A stretch of 43,874 nt of DNA from Bacteroidales bacterium. GTDB taxonomy: Bacteria > Bacteroidota > Bacteroidia > Bacteroidales > ML635J-15. Where the stretch lies: assembly GCA_017994175.1 (NCBI GenBank), contig JAGOLH010000022.1:1-43874 (forward strand), read 5' to 3'. The notes beneath the pieces are model-generated. The model ran no database searches and was not told the DNA's origin. It saw only the letters and a program-made list of their open reading frames with translations. The position numbers were made by a program, and so were the translations under genes. This document shows, piece by piece, positions 33,193 to 41,401 of this stretch; positions within the stretch are counted from its first letter, which is position 1, and the number at the start of each line of letters is the position of its first letter.

Positions 33193-34313
33193 TGAACATT
33201 GCTGTAAATATGCGACTTGTCATTCAGGACAAGATGGAGGGAATTGGTTGGTTTGCTTACGAAACCATGTCGCGATTGGCAAAGAACCATCCTGAGCACA
33301 ACTTTATCTTTATTTTCGACAGGCCTGTGCATCCTTCATTGCTTTTTCCTAAGAATGTACGCATAATTATAAAAGGGCCTCCAACACGTCATCCTTTGCT
33401 TTGGTACATGTGGTTTGAATGGATAATACCCGCTATTTTACGAAACACACGAGCTGATTTATTTATTTCACCCGATGGCTATGCTTCGCTGAAAACAAAA
33501 GTACCCACAATATGTGTTATTCACGATATCAATTTTATTTATCACCCTGAATATTTACCTAGCTTAGCTGCCCGTTACTTTACATACTTCATTCCAAAGT
33601 TTGCAAAAAAAGCATCTCGAATTGGCACGGTTTCCGAATATTCAAGAATGGATATTTCAAAATCGTTCGGAGTGAGCGAAGAGCGAATCGATGTTTATTA
33701 CAATGGAGCGAACGACGCTTATCGACCAATGAACCCCGTTTTGCAGCAGGAGATCCGTAATAAATATACTCGAGGGAAGCCTTATTTCATTTTTGTTGGA
33801 GCCTTGAGCCCGAGAAAAAATGTTCCGGGTTTACTTAAGTCGTTTGACCGTTACTGCGAAATGGGTGGTGAAAGCAGCCTGGTTATTGTGGGAGACGCAT
33901 TGCATAAAACTGAAGAAATAACAGAATGCTATAATGGAATGAAGTTTGCAAAAAGGGTTCATTTCGTTGGAAGGCTCAAGGTGGACGAACTCAGTAAAGT
34001 AATGTCATCGGCCATTTCGCTGGTGTTTATTCCATTTTTCGAAGGGTTTGGTATACCGCTCGTAGAAGCAATGTATTGCGATACTCCCGTTTTATGCAGC
34101 AATGTAACATCATTGCCGGAAGTAGTGGAAGATGCAGCGCTCATGAGCGACCCAAACGATTACGAAAGCATTGCTAGTAATATGCTTCTTATCGAAACCG
34201 ACTCGATATTGAGAAACAAGCTTATCGAAAATGGCCGGCTGCAGAGAGCCAAATTCTCATGGGAATTATCCGCCGAAAGAGTTTGGATGTCCATCGAAAA
34301 ACTAACTCGATAA
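33192..34313 (+). CDS. Glycosyltransferase family 4 protein
   Basis: The 373-residue product is a GT-B fold retaining glycosyltransferase. The N-terminal domain has VNMRLVIQDKMEGIGWFAYE and the RADLFISPDGYASLKTKVP region. The C-terminal domain has FVGALSPRKNVPGLLKSF and the acceptor/donor signature EGFGIPLVEAMYCDTPVLCS with SLPEVVEDAALMSDP. These place it in GT4-like enzymes (GT1 superfamily Pfam). Sugar donor and acceptor cannot be read from sequence. Tight coupling with kdsB (one-base overlap) suggests a lipopolysaccharide or surface glycan role. rnhB starts one base after its stop. No signal peptide; cytoplasmic, probably membrane-associated. Confidence 0.92.
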   Translation: MNIAVNMRLVIQDKMEGIGWFAYETMSRLAKNHPEHNFIFIFDRPVHPSLLFPKNVRIIIKGPPTRHPLLWYMWFEWIIPAILRNTRADLFISPDGYASLKTKVPTICVIHDINFIYHPEYLPSLAARYFTYFIPKFAKKASRIGTVSEYSRMDISKSFGVSEERIDVYYNGANDAYRPMNPVLQQEIRNKYTRGKPYFIFVGALSPRKNVPGLLKSFDRYCEMGGESSLVIVGDALHKTEEITECYNGMKFAKRVHFVGRLKVDELSKVMSSAISLVFIPFFEGFGIPLVEAMYCDTPVLCSNVTSLPEVVEDAALMSDPNDYESIASNMLLIETDSILRNKLIENGRLQRAKFSWELSAERVWMSIEKLTR

Positions 34314-34314
34314 C

Positions 34315-34914
34315 ATGCTACTAAGATGCATGCATCATGATTTGATTGAGGCCGGTTGCGATGAGGCCGGGCGCGGATGTTTGTCAGGACCGGTGTTTGC
34401 TGCTGCAGTAGTTTTACCTCAGAATTTCCGCAACGAAATGTTGAACGACTCGAAAAAGCTAAACCATAAACAACGCAGTATTCTTCGCCAAATAATCGAA
34501 AATGAGGCTCTGGCCTTTGCCGTAGCTAATGTATCGAACCAACGAATTGACGAGATCAACATTTTAAATGCATCAATCGAATGCATGCATAAAGCACTAC
34601 AGAAACTCACTATCCAGCCGGAGCATATCCTTATTGACGGGAACCGGTTTAAAAAATACGGCAACATTCCATACACCTGCATTGTAAAAGGAGACGGAAT
34701 ATACATGCCGATTGCTGCTGCTTCGGTACTTGCAAAAACATACCGCGACGACTTTATGGAAAAATTGCATACAGATTTTCCGCAATACAACTGGAAGCAA
34801 AACAAAGGTTATCCAACAATAAAACATAGGCGGGCTATCGAACAGTTCGGGCCAACCACATGGCATCGCATGAGTTTTAAACTTACAGATACACAGTTGA
34901 AAATTGTTTTTTAA
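34315..34914 (+). CDS. rnhB: Ribonuclease HII
   Basis: Removes ribonucleotides from DNA and RNA from RNA-DNA hybrids. The 199-residue product has the catalytic motif CDEAGRGCLSGPV (D16, E17), the NDSKKLNHKQR region, INILNASIECMHKAL, ILIDGNRF with a further catalytic Asp, and AAASVLAKTYRDDFM. The C-terminal NKGYPTIKHRRAIEQFGPTTWHR segment completes the family. It starts one base after the glycosyltransferase stop, so it is probably last in the kdsB operon. Starts slightly downstream (MHHDLIEAG) are possible, but the N-terminal region before DEAGRG is short either way. No terminator is evident after it. Confidence 0.95.
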   Translation: MLLRCMHHDLIEAGCDEAGRGCLSGPVFAAAVVLPQNFRNEMLNDSKKLNHKQRSILRQIIENEALAFAVANVSNQRIDEINILNASIECMHKALQKLTIQPEHILIDGNRFKKYGNIPYTCIVKGDGIYMPIAAASVLAKTYRDDFMEKLHTDFPQYNWKQNKGYPTIKHRRAIEQFGPTTWHRMSFKLTDTQLKIVF

Positions 34915-34941
34915 TCAAGGGTAAAATTGTATGTTAATAAT

Positions 34942-35031
34942 TTAAATGCCCATAAATTCATGCATGCGTTTCATTTCCCTCCAGTGCAACAAAGCCCGAA
35001 TAGTACCCGCCAACTCCAGAAATAGTTGCAT
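34942..35031 (-). CDS. Possible 29-residue small protein
   Basis: A short minus-strand frame starts at ATG 35031 and encodes MQLFLELAGTIRALLHW and then a basic, Met/His-rich end. It lies alone in the 220-base space between rnhB and the MBOAT gene, whose sequence is locally more GC-rich. A second frame on the same strand (from ATG 35041, MSKNATISGVGGYYSG) is also open, which weakens the case. No promoter motif is evident. It may be a remnant or noise; I list it only because nothing else accounts for the space. Confidence 0.2.
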   Translation of the reverse strand: MQLFLELAGTIRALLHWREMKRMHEFMGI

Positions 35032-35134
35032 TTTTACTCATTTAGCCTATTTTTTTATACTTGTTTTTTCTGAACATTTCCCTATTTTTACCCATTAAAA
35101 TTCTCAGGAATAATAACAATATAATTAACGGAAA

Positions 35135-36556
35135 GTGGTATTTAGCAGCAGCATATTCCTTCTCTATTTTTTTCCCATTTTCTTATTATTATATTATTTA
35201 TCGGATAGAAAGTATAAGAATCTGGTTGCCCTTGTTGCCAGTTTGATTTTTTATTCCTGGGGAGCTCCATTATTCATATTTGTTGTACTTGGTTCAATTT
35301 TTATTGACTTTTATCTGATTAAGGCAATGCATGCCTCGGGTGGGAAAAAGCGACACTGGCTGATTACTGCATCGGTGGTTCTGAATATTGGATTGCTCGT
35401 GTATTTTAAGTACATGAATTTTTTTGTTGAAAATGTCAATGTTATTTTAGGAGCATTGGGTGCGAATTCATTGCATTGGACAAAGATTGCCCTGCCAATC
35501 GGGATATCTTTTTTCTCTTTTCAGAAATTCACCTACGGGATTGACGTATATCGGGGGAAGCACAAGCCTCTTGATAGCGTCTGGGATCTGTGCTTATATA
35601 TACTTCTTTTCCCACAGCTAATTGCAGGGCCCATTGTTCGGTACAGCGAAATTGCCGATCAGCTTCACAACCGCCACGACTATGAAACCGTTGACAATCG
35701 TTTGCTTGGATTTTATCGTTTTGTTATTGGATTGGCAAAGAAAGTGCTGATTGCCAATGTAATGGGCGCTGAAGCCGATAGAATATTCGCCATGCAACCC
35801 ATCGACATGTCAACGGGCACCGCTTGGATTGGGATTCTCGCATACACTTTTCAGATTTATTTCGACTTCTCGGGCTATTCCGATATGGCAATAGGAATTG
35901 GGCGCATGATCGGGTTCAGATTCCCCGAGAATTTCAACAACCCGTATATTAGTCAAAACATTACAGAATTCTGGCGTCGCTGGCACATCACTCTGGGACG
36001 CTGGATGCGCGATTATTTGTATATTCCCCTAGGGGGCAATCGTGTTAACAATAAGTGGCGCCTGTATTTTAATTTGTGGGTTGTGTTCCTAATATCAGGA
36101 TTCTGGCATGGAGCTTCCTGGACTTTTATTGCATGGGGTGCATTTCACGGTTTATTTTTAATTCTCGACCGTTTGTTTCTGTTAAAATTATCGGCTAAAA
36201 TCGGAAAGTACCCAAGCATAATTTTTACCTTTCTTGTTGCAATAATTGGTTGGGTTTTGTTTCGCAGCGAAACGCTTGGGTTTGCTTTTGCATATATCGG
36301 GCGGCTCTTTGCGTTCGATTTCAGCACTTTTGAGTATTTCGACAGAGAATTCTGGGTAATGCTGGCTGTAGCATTGATTTTCTCATTCCTAACAGCGTTC
36401 CGTTTTGGGTTCAACCTCGAAAAGAAAATTCTATATTCCGAATACACAAAATCCGGATATTTCATCATGGCAATTGTTGCAATGGTTCTTTTATTTGTTT
36501 GTACAGCGTCCATTTCCGCTTCCGGGTTTAATCCTTTCATTTACTTCAGATTCTGA
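35135..36556 (+). CDS. MBOAT family O-acyltransferase (AlgI-like)
   Basis: The 473-residue product is a polytopic inner-membrane acyltransferase of the AlgI/DltB type, which passes acetyl or acyl groups across the membrane to an extracytoplasmic polymer. About ten to twelve hydrophobic segments are visible. Family motifs: ALPIGISFFSFQ, LFPQLIAGPIVRY, YTFQIYFDFSGYSDMAIGIG, WRRWHITLGRWMRDYLYIPL, and the active-site histidine H325 in SGFWHGASWTF. Start is GTG at 35135. The stop shares one base with the ATG of the SGNH-like partner gene, the normal pairing for O-acetylation modules. The substrate polymer is unknown. Confidence 0.93.
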   Translation: MVFSSSIFLLYFFPIFLLLYYLSDRKYKNLVALVASLIFYSWGAPLFIFVVLGSIFIDFYLIKAMHASGGKKRHWLITASVVLNIGLLVYFKYMNFFVENVNVILGALGANSLHWTKIALPIGISFFSFQKFTYGIDVYRGKHKPLDSVWDLCLYILLFPQLIAGPIVRYSEIADQLHNRHDYETVDNRLLGFYRFVIGLAKKVLIANVMGAEADRIFAMQPIDMSTGTAWIGILAYTFQIYFDFSGYSDMAIGIGRMIGFRFPENFNNPYISQNITEFWRRWHITLGRWMRDYLYIPLGGNRVNNKWRLYFNLWVVFLISGFWHGASWTFIAWGAFHGLFLILDRLFLLKLSAKIGKYPSIIFTFLVAIIGWVLFRSETLGFAFAYIGRLFAFDFSTFEYFDREFWVMLAVALIFSFLTAFRFGFNLEKKILYSEYTKSGYFIMAIVAMVLLFVCTASISASGFNPFIYFRF

Positions 36557-37992
36557 TGAAACGGGGATATAAAGATATTCTTTGGTTCGTTTTATTACTT
36601 ATATTATCATCATCACTGATAATCGATGGAAGTGGCCTGTTTAAATTCAACTTCAAAGTACTTGAAGGATTTACAAGTAAACATTCATTACCGGCATTCA
36701 GCGCTAAAACATGGATTGATGAATCATTTCAAGACAGCTTAAGTACCTATATCGACAACAATTTCAAACTTCGCCCTCCCATGCTGAGAGCGTATAACGA
36801 ATACAAATACCGTGTATTTCGTAAAACCAATGCTGCTGAGGTTGTATTGGGAAAAAACAATCAATGTCTGCAAACGGGTTATATTCTCGAACATACCGGA
36901 GATTATTTCGTGGGCAATAATTTAATTGAAGAAAGATGCAAAAGAATCAAATACCTTCAGGATACTTTTCAACAAATAGGTATTACCATGTTTGTGGTTT
37001 TTGCACCAGGCAAAGCATCCTTTATGCCCGAAAATATACCTGACCGGTATCTTCGCTCGAAATACGATGAAAATAACTATACATGCTTTGTTAAAAACTG
37101 CGACAAGTATAATATCAGGACACTTGATCTGCAACAATACTTTGACGAAATCAAAGACACCGTGTCATATCCTCTTTTCCCAACAAATGGAATCCATTGG
37201 AGTGAATACGGAATGTATCTTGCTTTGGATACATTTTTAAATTATACAGCAAAAATATCATCAAAAAAAATACCTGAACTTACTATATCGGGATTAAAAA
37301 AGACAAATAAGCCCCAAGGTGAGGATTATGATGTGGGAAAAATCATGAACCTCATGCTCCCCTTGCCTGAAAAAACTTTGGCATATCCGCAGTTTTCGAA
37401 AAGCGATACTACACGCCCAGAGCTTGATATTCTTATTGTTGGCGATAGTTTTATGTTTCATTGGCTGAAGTATAAGCTCGGTGAATACTTATTCCGACAT
37501 TATAATTTATGGTATTATAATGTGATGGTTTATCCAGAGTTCTACCAGAAAGAACTCTATAATTACAGTGTTAACATCAAAGAGGAACTTCTTAAGCGTG
37601 ATGTGATTGTGCTTGAATGTACAGAGACATTTATGCATACTGCATTTTGGAATTTTGAAGATATGGCTTTTAAACTATTTAATCCTGATTATACTCCTGA
37701 CGCTGTTTTCTATTATCAGAACGATATAACAAAAGACCGCAAACAGTTTATCAGTATTTTCGAAAAAGCAAAGAAAAGCAAACGCCGGTTAAATGACGTT
37801 CTCTACGAAGAAGCTGTATACCGAGCCAAAACAATGCCTCTCGGATCGGTTGAATATTACGTTTATAGCATAAAGAACAGTGAACAGTGGCTGGATCTTA
37901 TGAAAAAGCAAGCAAGGGAACAAGGCAAACACCTTGACGAAATTATTATGGCAAATGCAAAATGGATGACTGAAAATGATGACTATGAGTAA
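36556..37992 (+). CDS. AlgX/AlgJ-like SGNH acetyltransferase partner
   Basis: The 478-residue product has an N-terminal membrane anchor (DILWFVLLLILSSSLII) and an extracytoplasmic SGNH-like domain. Visible are the E-V-V-L-G-K-N block, the NGIHWSEYG motif with H214, and the nucleophile serine S298 in IVGDSF. In AlgX/AlgJ the histidine motif is D-x-H-W; here it is G-I-H-W, so the Asp position carries Gly. The C-terminal region, about residues 370-478, is charged and unrecognised. It is translationally coupled to the MBOAT gene. Together they should transfer acetyl groups to a surface polysaccharide, but which one is not shown. It converges on asnB with 16 bases between stops. Confidence 0.85.
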   Translation: MKRGYKDILWFVLLLILSSSLIIDGSGLFKFNFKVLEGFTSKHSLPAFSAKTWIDESFQDSLSTYIDNNFKLRPPMLRAYNEYKYRVFRKTNAAEVVLGKNNQCLQTGYILEHTGDYFVGNNLIEERCKRIKYLQDTFQQIGITMFVVFAPGKASFMPENIPDRYLRSKYDENNYTCFVKNCDKYNIRTLDLQQYFDEIKDTVSYPLFPTNGIHWSEYGMYLALDTFLNYTAKISSKKIPELTISGLKKTNKPQGEDYDVGKIMNLMLPLPEKTLAYPQFSKSDTTRPELDILIVGDSFMFHWLKYKLGEYLFRHYNLWYYNVMVYPEFYQKELYNYSVNIKEELLKRDVIVLECTETFMHTAFWNFEDMAFKLFNPDYTPDAVFYYQNDITKDRKQFISIFEKAKKSKRRLNDVLYEEAVYRAKTMPLGSVEYYVYSIKNSEQWLDLMKKQAREQGKHLDEIIMANAKWMTENDDYE

Positions 37993-38008
37993 AAAACATC
38001 TTCTTAAA

Positions 38009-39874
38009 CTACAGAATTGGTATGTTTTTGTCTTTTTCCATAAACCTGTGCAATATAATAAGTTGCCAAATTCTATTGTACAAATAATCGGTGCCCGACC
38101 GGAATGATTTTATCAGCTTATTTGTTTCCTCGAAATTGACAAGTTTATGCTTCCTTATCATCCATTCATTCAAATGTTCATCAATTAAGTACGATAAATC
38201 TTTACTCAGCCATTTGCTTAAAGGTATTGAGAAACCCCATTTGGGTCTGTCGAAATATTCACGTGGCAAGTACTCGTAAAGCACTTCCTTTAGAAGGTAT
38301 TTTTGAACACTGCCTTGTATTTTCAGTTTTGGAGAAATATTTAGTGCAAGCTCCACAATCCGGTAATCGAGTAATGGAACTCTGGTTTCGAGGCTGTATT
38401 TCATCGAGGCCCTGTCAACTTTAACCAACAGATCGTCCTTGAGGTAATACTTCAGATCGAAAATAGCCTGATCTTCGGCTGGAGTAAGCTTGCGGACGAA
38501 ATATGAATAATCCTGATCCACTGTAGTCTCAATTTTTATATCATGGAGTAGCATTTTGTTAATTTCGGCAAGGGAAAACAAATATTGTTCCTGCGAAAAA
38601 ATATGGCTTTTCAGGTGTTTGCGTTCCTGATACCTGAATAAATGTGCAGCGCGCTGGTATTTATTATTACCCGAGTTGGCAAGTACAAAACCTATTAATT
38701 GGCGGGCAAGTCTTGTGGGCATATAATTCAATCTCCTTGCCCACCGGTATGCGCCGTACCCATGAAAAAGCTCATCGCCCCCATCGCCCGACAGCACCAT
38801 GGTAACATTTTCGCGAGCAAATTTCGATATCAGCATAGTTGGAATTGCCGAAGAATCGGCAAAAGGCTCGTCGTAATAATTCAGCAGGTCGAGTACCATA
38901 TGCTGTGCATCCAGCTCGGTTACAACCATTTCGTGATGATTGGTACCAAGATACTCTGCAACCCTACGTGCATAGGTCGATTCATTGTATTTAGAATCGT
39001 AAAATCCAACGCTGAATGTATTCAGTTTTTTTGCTGAGTACTTACTTGCTACGGCAGTTACAAGACTGGAGTCAACTCCCCCGCTTAAAAAGGTGCCAAA
39101 AGGAACATCGCTGATCAACCGCATCGAAACCGACGATTCAATCAGGTCTTTGAGCCTTTGTTTGCACTCTACTTCATCCTCAATTAATTGTCGGCGCACC
39201 GCTCCTTCTATCAACCAATACGACTCAATTCTCAAGCCGGTTTCCGATAAAATTCCAAAATTCCCTGAAGGAAATTTATAAATATTTTTATAGATAGATC
39301 CCGGTTCAGGAATATACCCCAAATGTAGATAATGTGAAATCGACTGAAAATCGATTTGCCTGCTGTCTCTTACCGACTTAATCTGAAGAAGAGATTTTAA
39401 CTCAGATGCGAAAGCAAAATTCCGTCCATCCCAATAGTAGTATATTGGTTTTACACCAATGCGATCACGAAACAAATAGAGTTTGTGCTCCTGTTTATCG
39501 AAAATAGCCAGGGCAAACATTCCATTCAGTTTGTTAATAAAAGTAACCCCCCATTCAGCAAAAGCTTCGAGAATAACTTCGGTATCGGTTGTGGTTTTAA
39601 AATCAATATTAAGATCTTTGGCAATGCTTCTGAAATTATACACTTCTCCATTATATACACAGACATAGCGCATCGAATGAGATTCCATTGGCTGATTGGC
39701 ATCCTGCGATAAATCGAGAATACTCAAACGCCGGTGTCCCAACCCGACAGTATTCGAAAAATAAACGCCACTGGCATCAGGACCCCGATGCACCAAAGCT
39801 GCAACCATTTTATCAAGCTCATCTCTCGAGGCGAAAGTGTCTGCGTTTGTGTAGAAGCCGGCAATACCGCACAT
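38009..39874 (-). CDS. asnB: Asparagine synthase (glutamine-hydrolysing)
   Basis: The 621-residue product has an N-terminal class II glutaminase domain (catalytic C2 in MCGIAGF, GHRRLSILDLS, YNGEVYNF, TDTEVILEAF, NGMFALAIFD) and a C-terminal ATP pyrophosphatase domain (PFGTFLSGGVDSSLV, LSGDGGDELFHGYG, KYYLKDDLLVKVDRASM, ETRVPLLDYRIVE). The length exceeds that of E. coli AsnB (about 554) and is typical of the group often found beside surface-polysaccharide genes, where some act on sugars rather than aspartate. The substrate is thus uncertain. fumC lies 43 bases upstream on the same strand, perhaps in one transcript. All catalytic motifs are intact. Confidence 0.9.
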   Translation of the reverse strand: MCGIAGFYTNADTFASRDELDKMVAALVHRGPDASGVYFSNTVGLGHRRLSILDLSQDANQPMESHSMRYVCVYNGEVYNFRSIAKDLNIDFKTTTDTEVILEAFAEWGVTFINKLNGMFALAIFDKQEHKLYLFRDRIGVKPIYYYWDGRNFAFASELKSLLQIKSVRDSRQIDFQSISHYLHLGYIPEPGSIYKNIYKFPSGNFGILSETGLRIESYWLIEGAVRRQLIEDEVECKQRLKDLIESSVSMRLISDVPFGTFLSGGVDSSLVTAVASKYSAKKLNTFSVGFYDSKYNESTYARRVAEYLGTNHHEMVVTELDAQHMVLDLLNYYDEPFADSSAIPTMLISKFARENVTMVLSGDGGDELFHGYGAYRWARRLNYMPTRLARQLIGFVLANSGNNKYQRAAHLFRYQERKHLKSHIFSQEQYLFSLAEINKMLLHDIKIETTVDQDYSYFVRKLTPAEDQAIFDLKYYLKDDLLVKVDRASMKYSLETRVPLLDYRIVELALNISPKLKIQGSVQKYLLKEVLYEYLPREYFDRPKWGFSIPLSKWLSKDLSYLIDEHLNEWMIRKHKLVNFEETNKLIKSFRSGTDYLYNRIWQLIILHRFMEKDKNIPIL

Positions 39875-39917
39875 ATACTGAAGAATTAATTGTCAAATAT
39901 AGTATATTTCTATTTTA

Positions 39918-41306
39918 TTAAATCATCTTATTTACATCAACAAATCTGTTATAATCGGCTTCAGAGACATAGCCCGATTTTATTGCAGCATCTTTAAGTC
40001 CAAGGTTTTCACGCATCGCTATCTGAGCGATTTGTGCTGCTTTTTCATAACCAATCACTTTGCTCAGCGCAGTGTTTAGCATTAATGTCTGCGAAAGGTA
40101 GTACTTCAATTTGTCATTGTTTACTCTTATACCATCTACACAATGCATAGCAAATGACCGGCAGGAGTCGCCAAGTAAAACAGCGGATTCAAGGGTATTT
40201 CTTATTATAACAGGCTTGTACACATTTAGTTCAAAGCTGCCCTGCATGGCAGCAACAGTAACAACAGTATCATTTCCCATTATCTGGCAGCAAACCATAC
40301 CTATAGCTTCTACCTGAGTAGGATTAACTTTTCCAGGCATTATCGAAGAACCGGGCTCATTTTCGGGGAGCAACAGTTCATTTAATCCGCAACGAGGACC
40401 AGAAGCCATATATCTGATGTCGTTAGCAATTTTTGTTATGCTGACTGCAGCCTGCTTTAGTGCTGCATGCACTTCAACCAAAGCATCATGAGCCGAAAGA
40501 GCTTCAAATTTATTGCGTGAAGGTTTGAATGGGAACCCTGTCAGTGTTGCGATTTCGGAACATACCTTCGCATCGAAACCTTTCGGAGCATTCAAACCGG
40601 TACCCACAGCCGTGGCTCCCAACGGGAGAAAAAGCAAGCGTGATGCAGCATTCTTTATTCGCCCTGCAGCGCTTTCAATAAGGGCTACATAGCCCGAGAA
40701 CTCCTGCCCTACAGTAATTGGTGTTGCATCCATCCAATGGGTACGCCCAACTTTGACTGCACGTTTGTGTTGGTTTGATATTTTTTTCAATGAAGCCGCG
40801 AGTTGTTTCAAACCGGGAAGCGTCGTGTTTACCAGTACGGTATAGGCTGCTATATGCATTGCTGCCGGAAAAACATCGTTCGACGACTGGCTCATGTTTA
40901 CATCATCGTTAGGGTGCAGCTTCTTTCCCTTTTCTGTTGAACTTATTTCCGACAATTCCTGAGCCCTGTTCGAAATTACTTCGTTCAGATTCATGTTGGT
41001 TTGCGTACCGCTTCCGGTCTGCCAAACAGACAACGGAAATTCAGCCATATGCTTACCTGCAATAATTTCATCACAAACCTGAATGATGAGGTTTTTCTTT
41101 TCTTCACTGAGAAGATTCATAGAATTATTTGCAATAGCCGAAGCTTTTTTAATGATTGCAAGTGATTCTATCACCTGAAAAGGCATGAGCTGACTTCCGA
41201 TTTTGAAATTGTTCAACGACCGCTGCGTTTGCGCTCCCCACAAGCAATCGGAAGGCACTTCAATATTGCCCAATGAATCGTGTTCAATCCTGTGTGTCAT
41301 ATGCAT
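39918..41306 (-). CDS. fumC: Fumarate hydratase class II
   Basis: Converts fumarate and malate in the TCA cycle without an iron-sulfur cluster. The 462-residue product has the N-terminal MTHRIEHDSLGNIEVPSDCL, TGSGTQTNMNLNEV, HPNDDVNMSQSSNDVFP, HWMDATPITVGQEFSGY and the superfamily signature GSSIMPGKVNPTQ near residue 320. The ATG at 41300 is an alternative start, two codons later, and fits other members slightly better. Distinction from aspartase rests on the HPNDDVN and MQGSFELN segments and is reasonably secure. It is divergent from the ABC-F gene with 95 bases between start codons. Confidence 0.93.
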   Translation of the reverse strand: MHMTHRIEHDSLGNIEVPSDCLWGAQTQRSLNNFKIGSQLMPFQVIESLAIIKKASAIANNSMNLLSEEKKNLIIQVCDEIIAGKHMAEFPLSVWQTGSGTQTNMNLNEVISNRAQELSEISSTEKGKKLHPNDDVNMSQSSNDVFPAAMHIAAYTVLVNTTLPGLKQLAASLKKISNQHKRAVKVGRTHWMDATPITVGQEFSGYVALIESAAGRIKNAASRLLFLPLGATAVGTGLNAPKGFDAKVCSEIATLTGFPFKPSRNKFEALSAHDALVEVHAALKQAAVSITKIANDIRYMASGPRCGLNELLLPENEPGSSIMPGKVNPTQVEAIGMVCCQIMGNDTVVTVAAMQGSFELNVYKPVIIRNTLESAVLLGDSCRSFAMHCVDGIRVNNDKLKYYLSQTLMLNTALSKVIGYEKAAQIAQIAMRENLGLKDAAIKSGYVSEADYNRFVDVNKMI

Positions 41307-41361
41307 CGAAATTAAGATGAACGAAAGTAATTATTTTATAGCACACTCTGTTTCGAAAAGC

Positions 41362-41390
41362 TTTGATATTTGGTGTAATCATTATATTTG
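41362..41390 (+). promoter_or_regulatory. Putative promoter of the ABC-F gene
   Basis: TTTG (41362-41365) and TATATTTG (41383-41390, a match to TANNTTTG) are 17 bases apart, near the spacing known for Bacteroidota promoters. The -7 element ends 11 bases before the ATG at 41402. This is the only site in the window where both elements are convincing. Confidence 0.5.
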
Positions 41391-41401
41391 TGCCCATAAA
41401 A

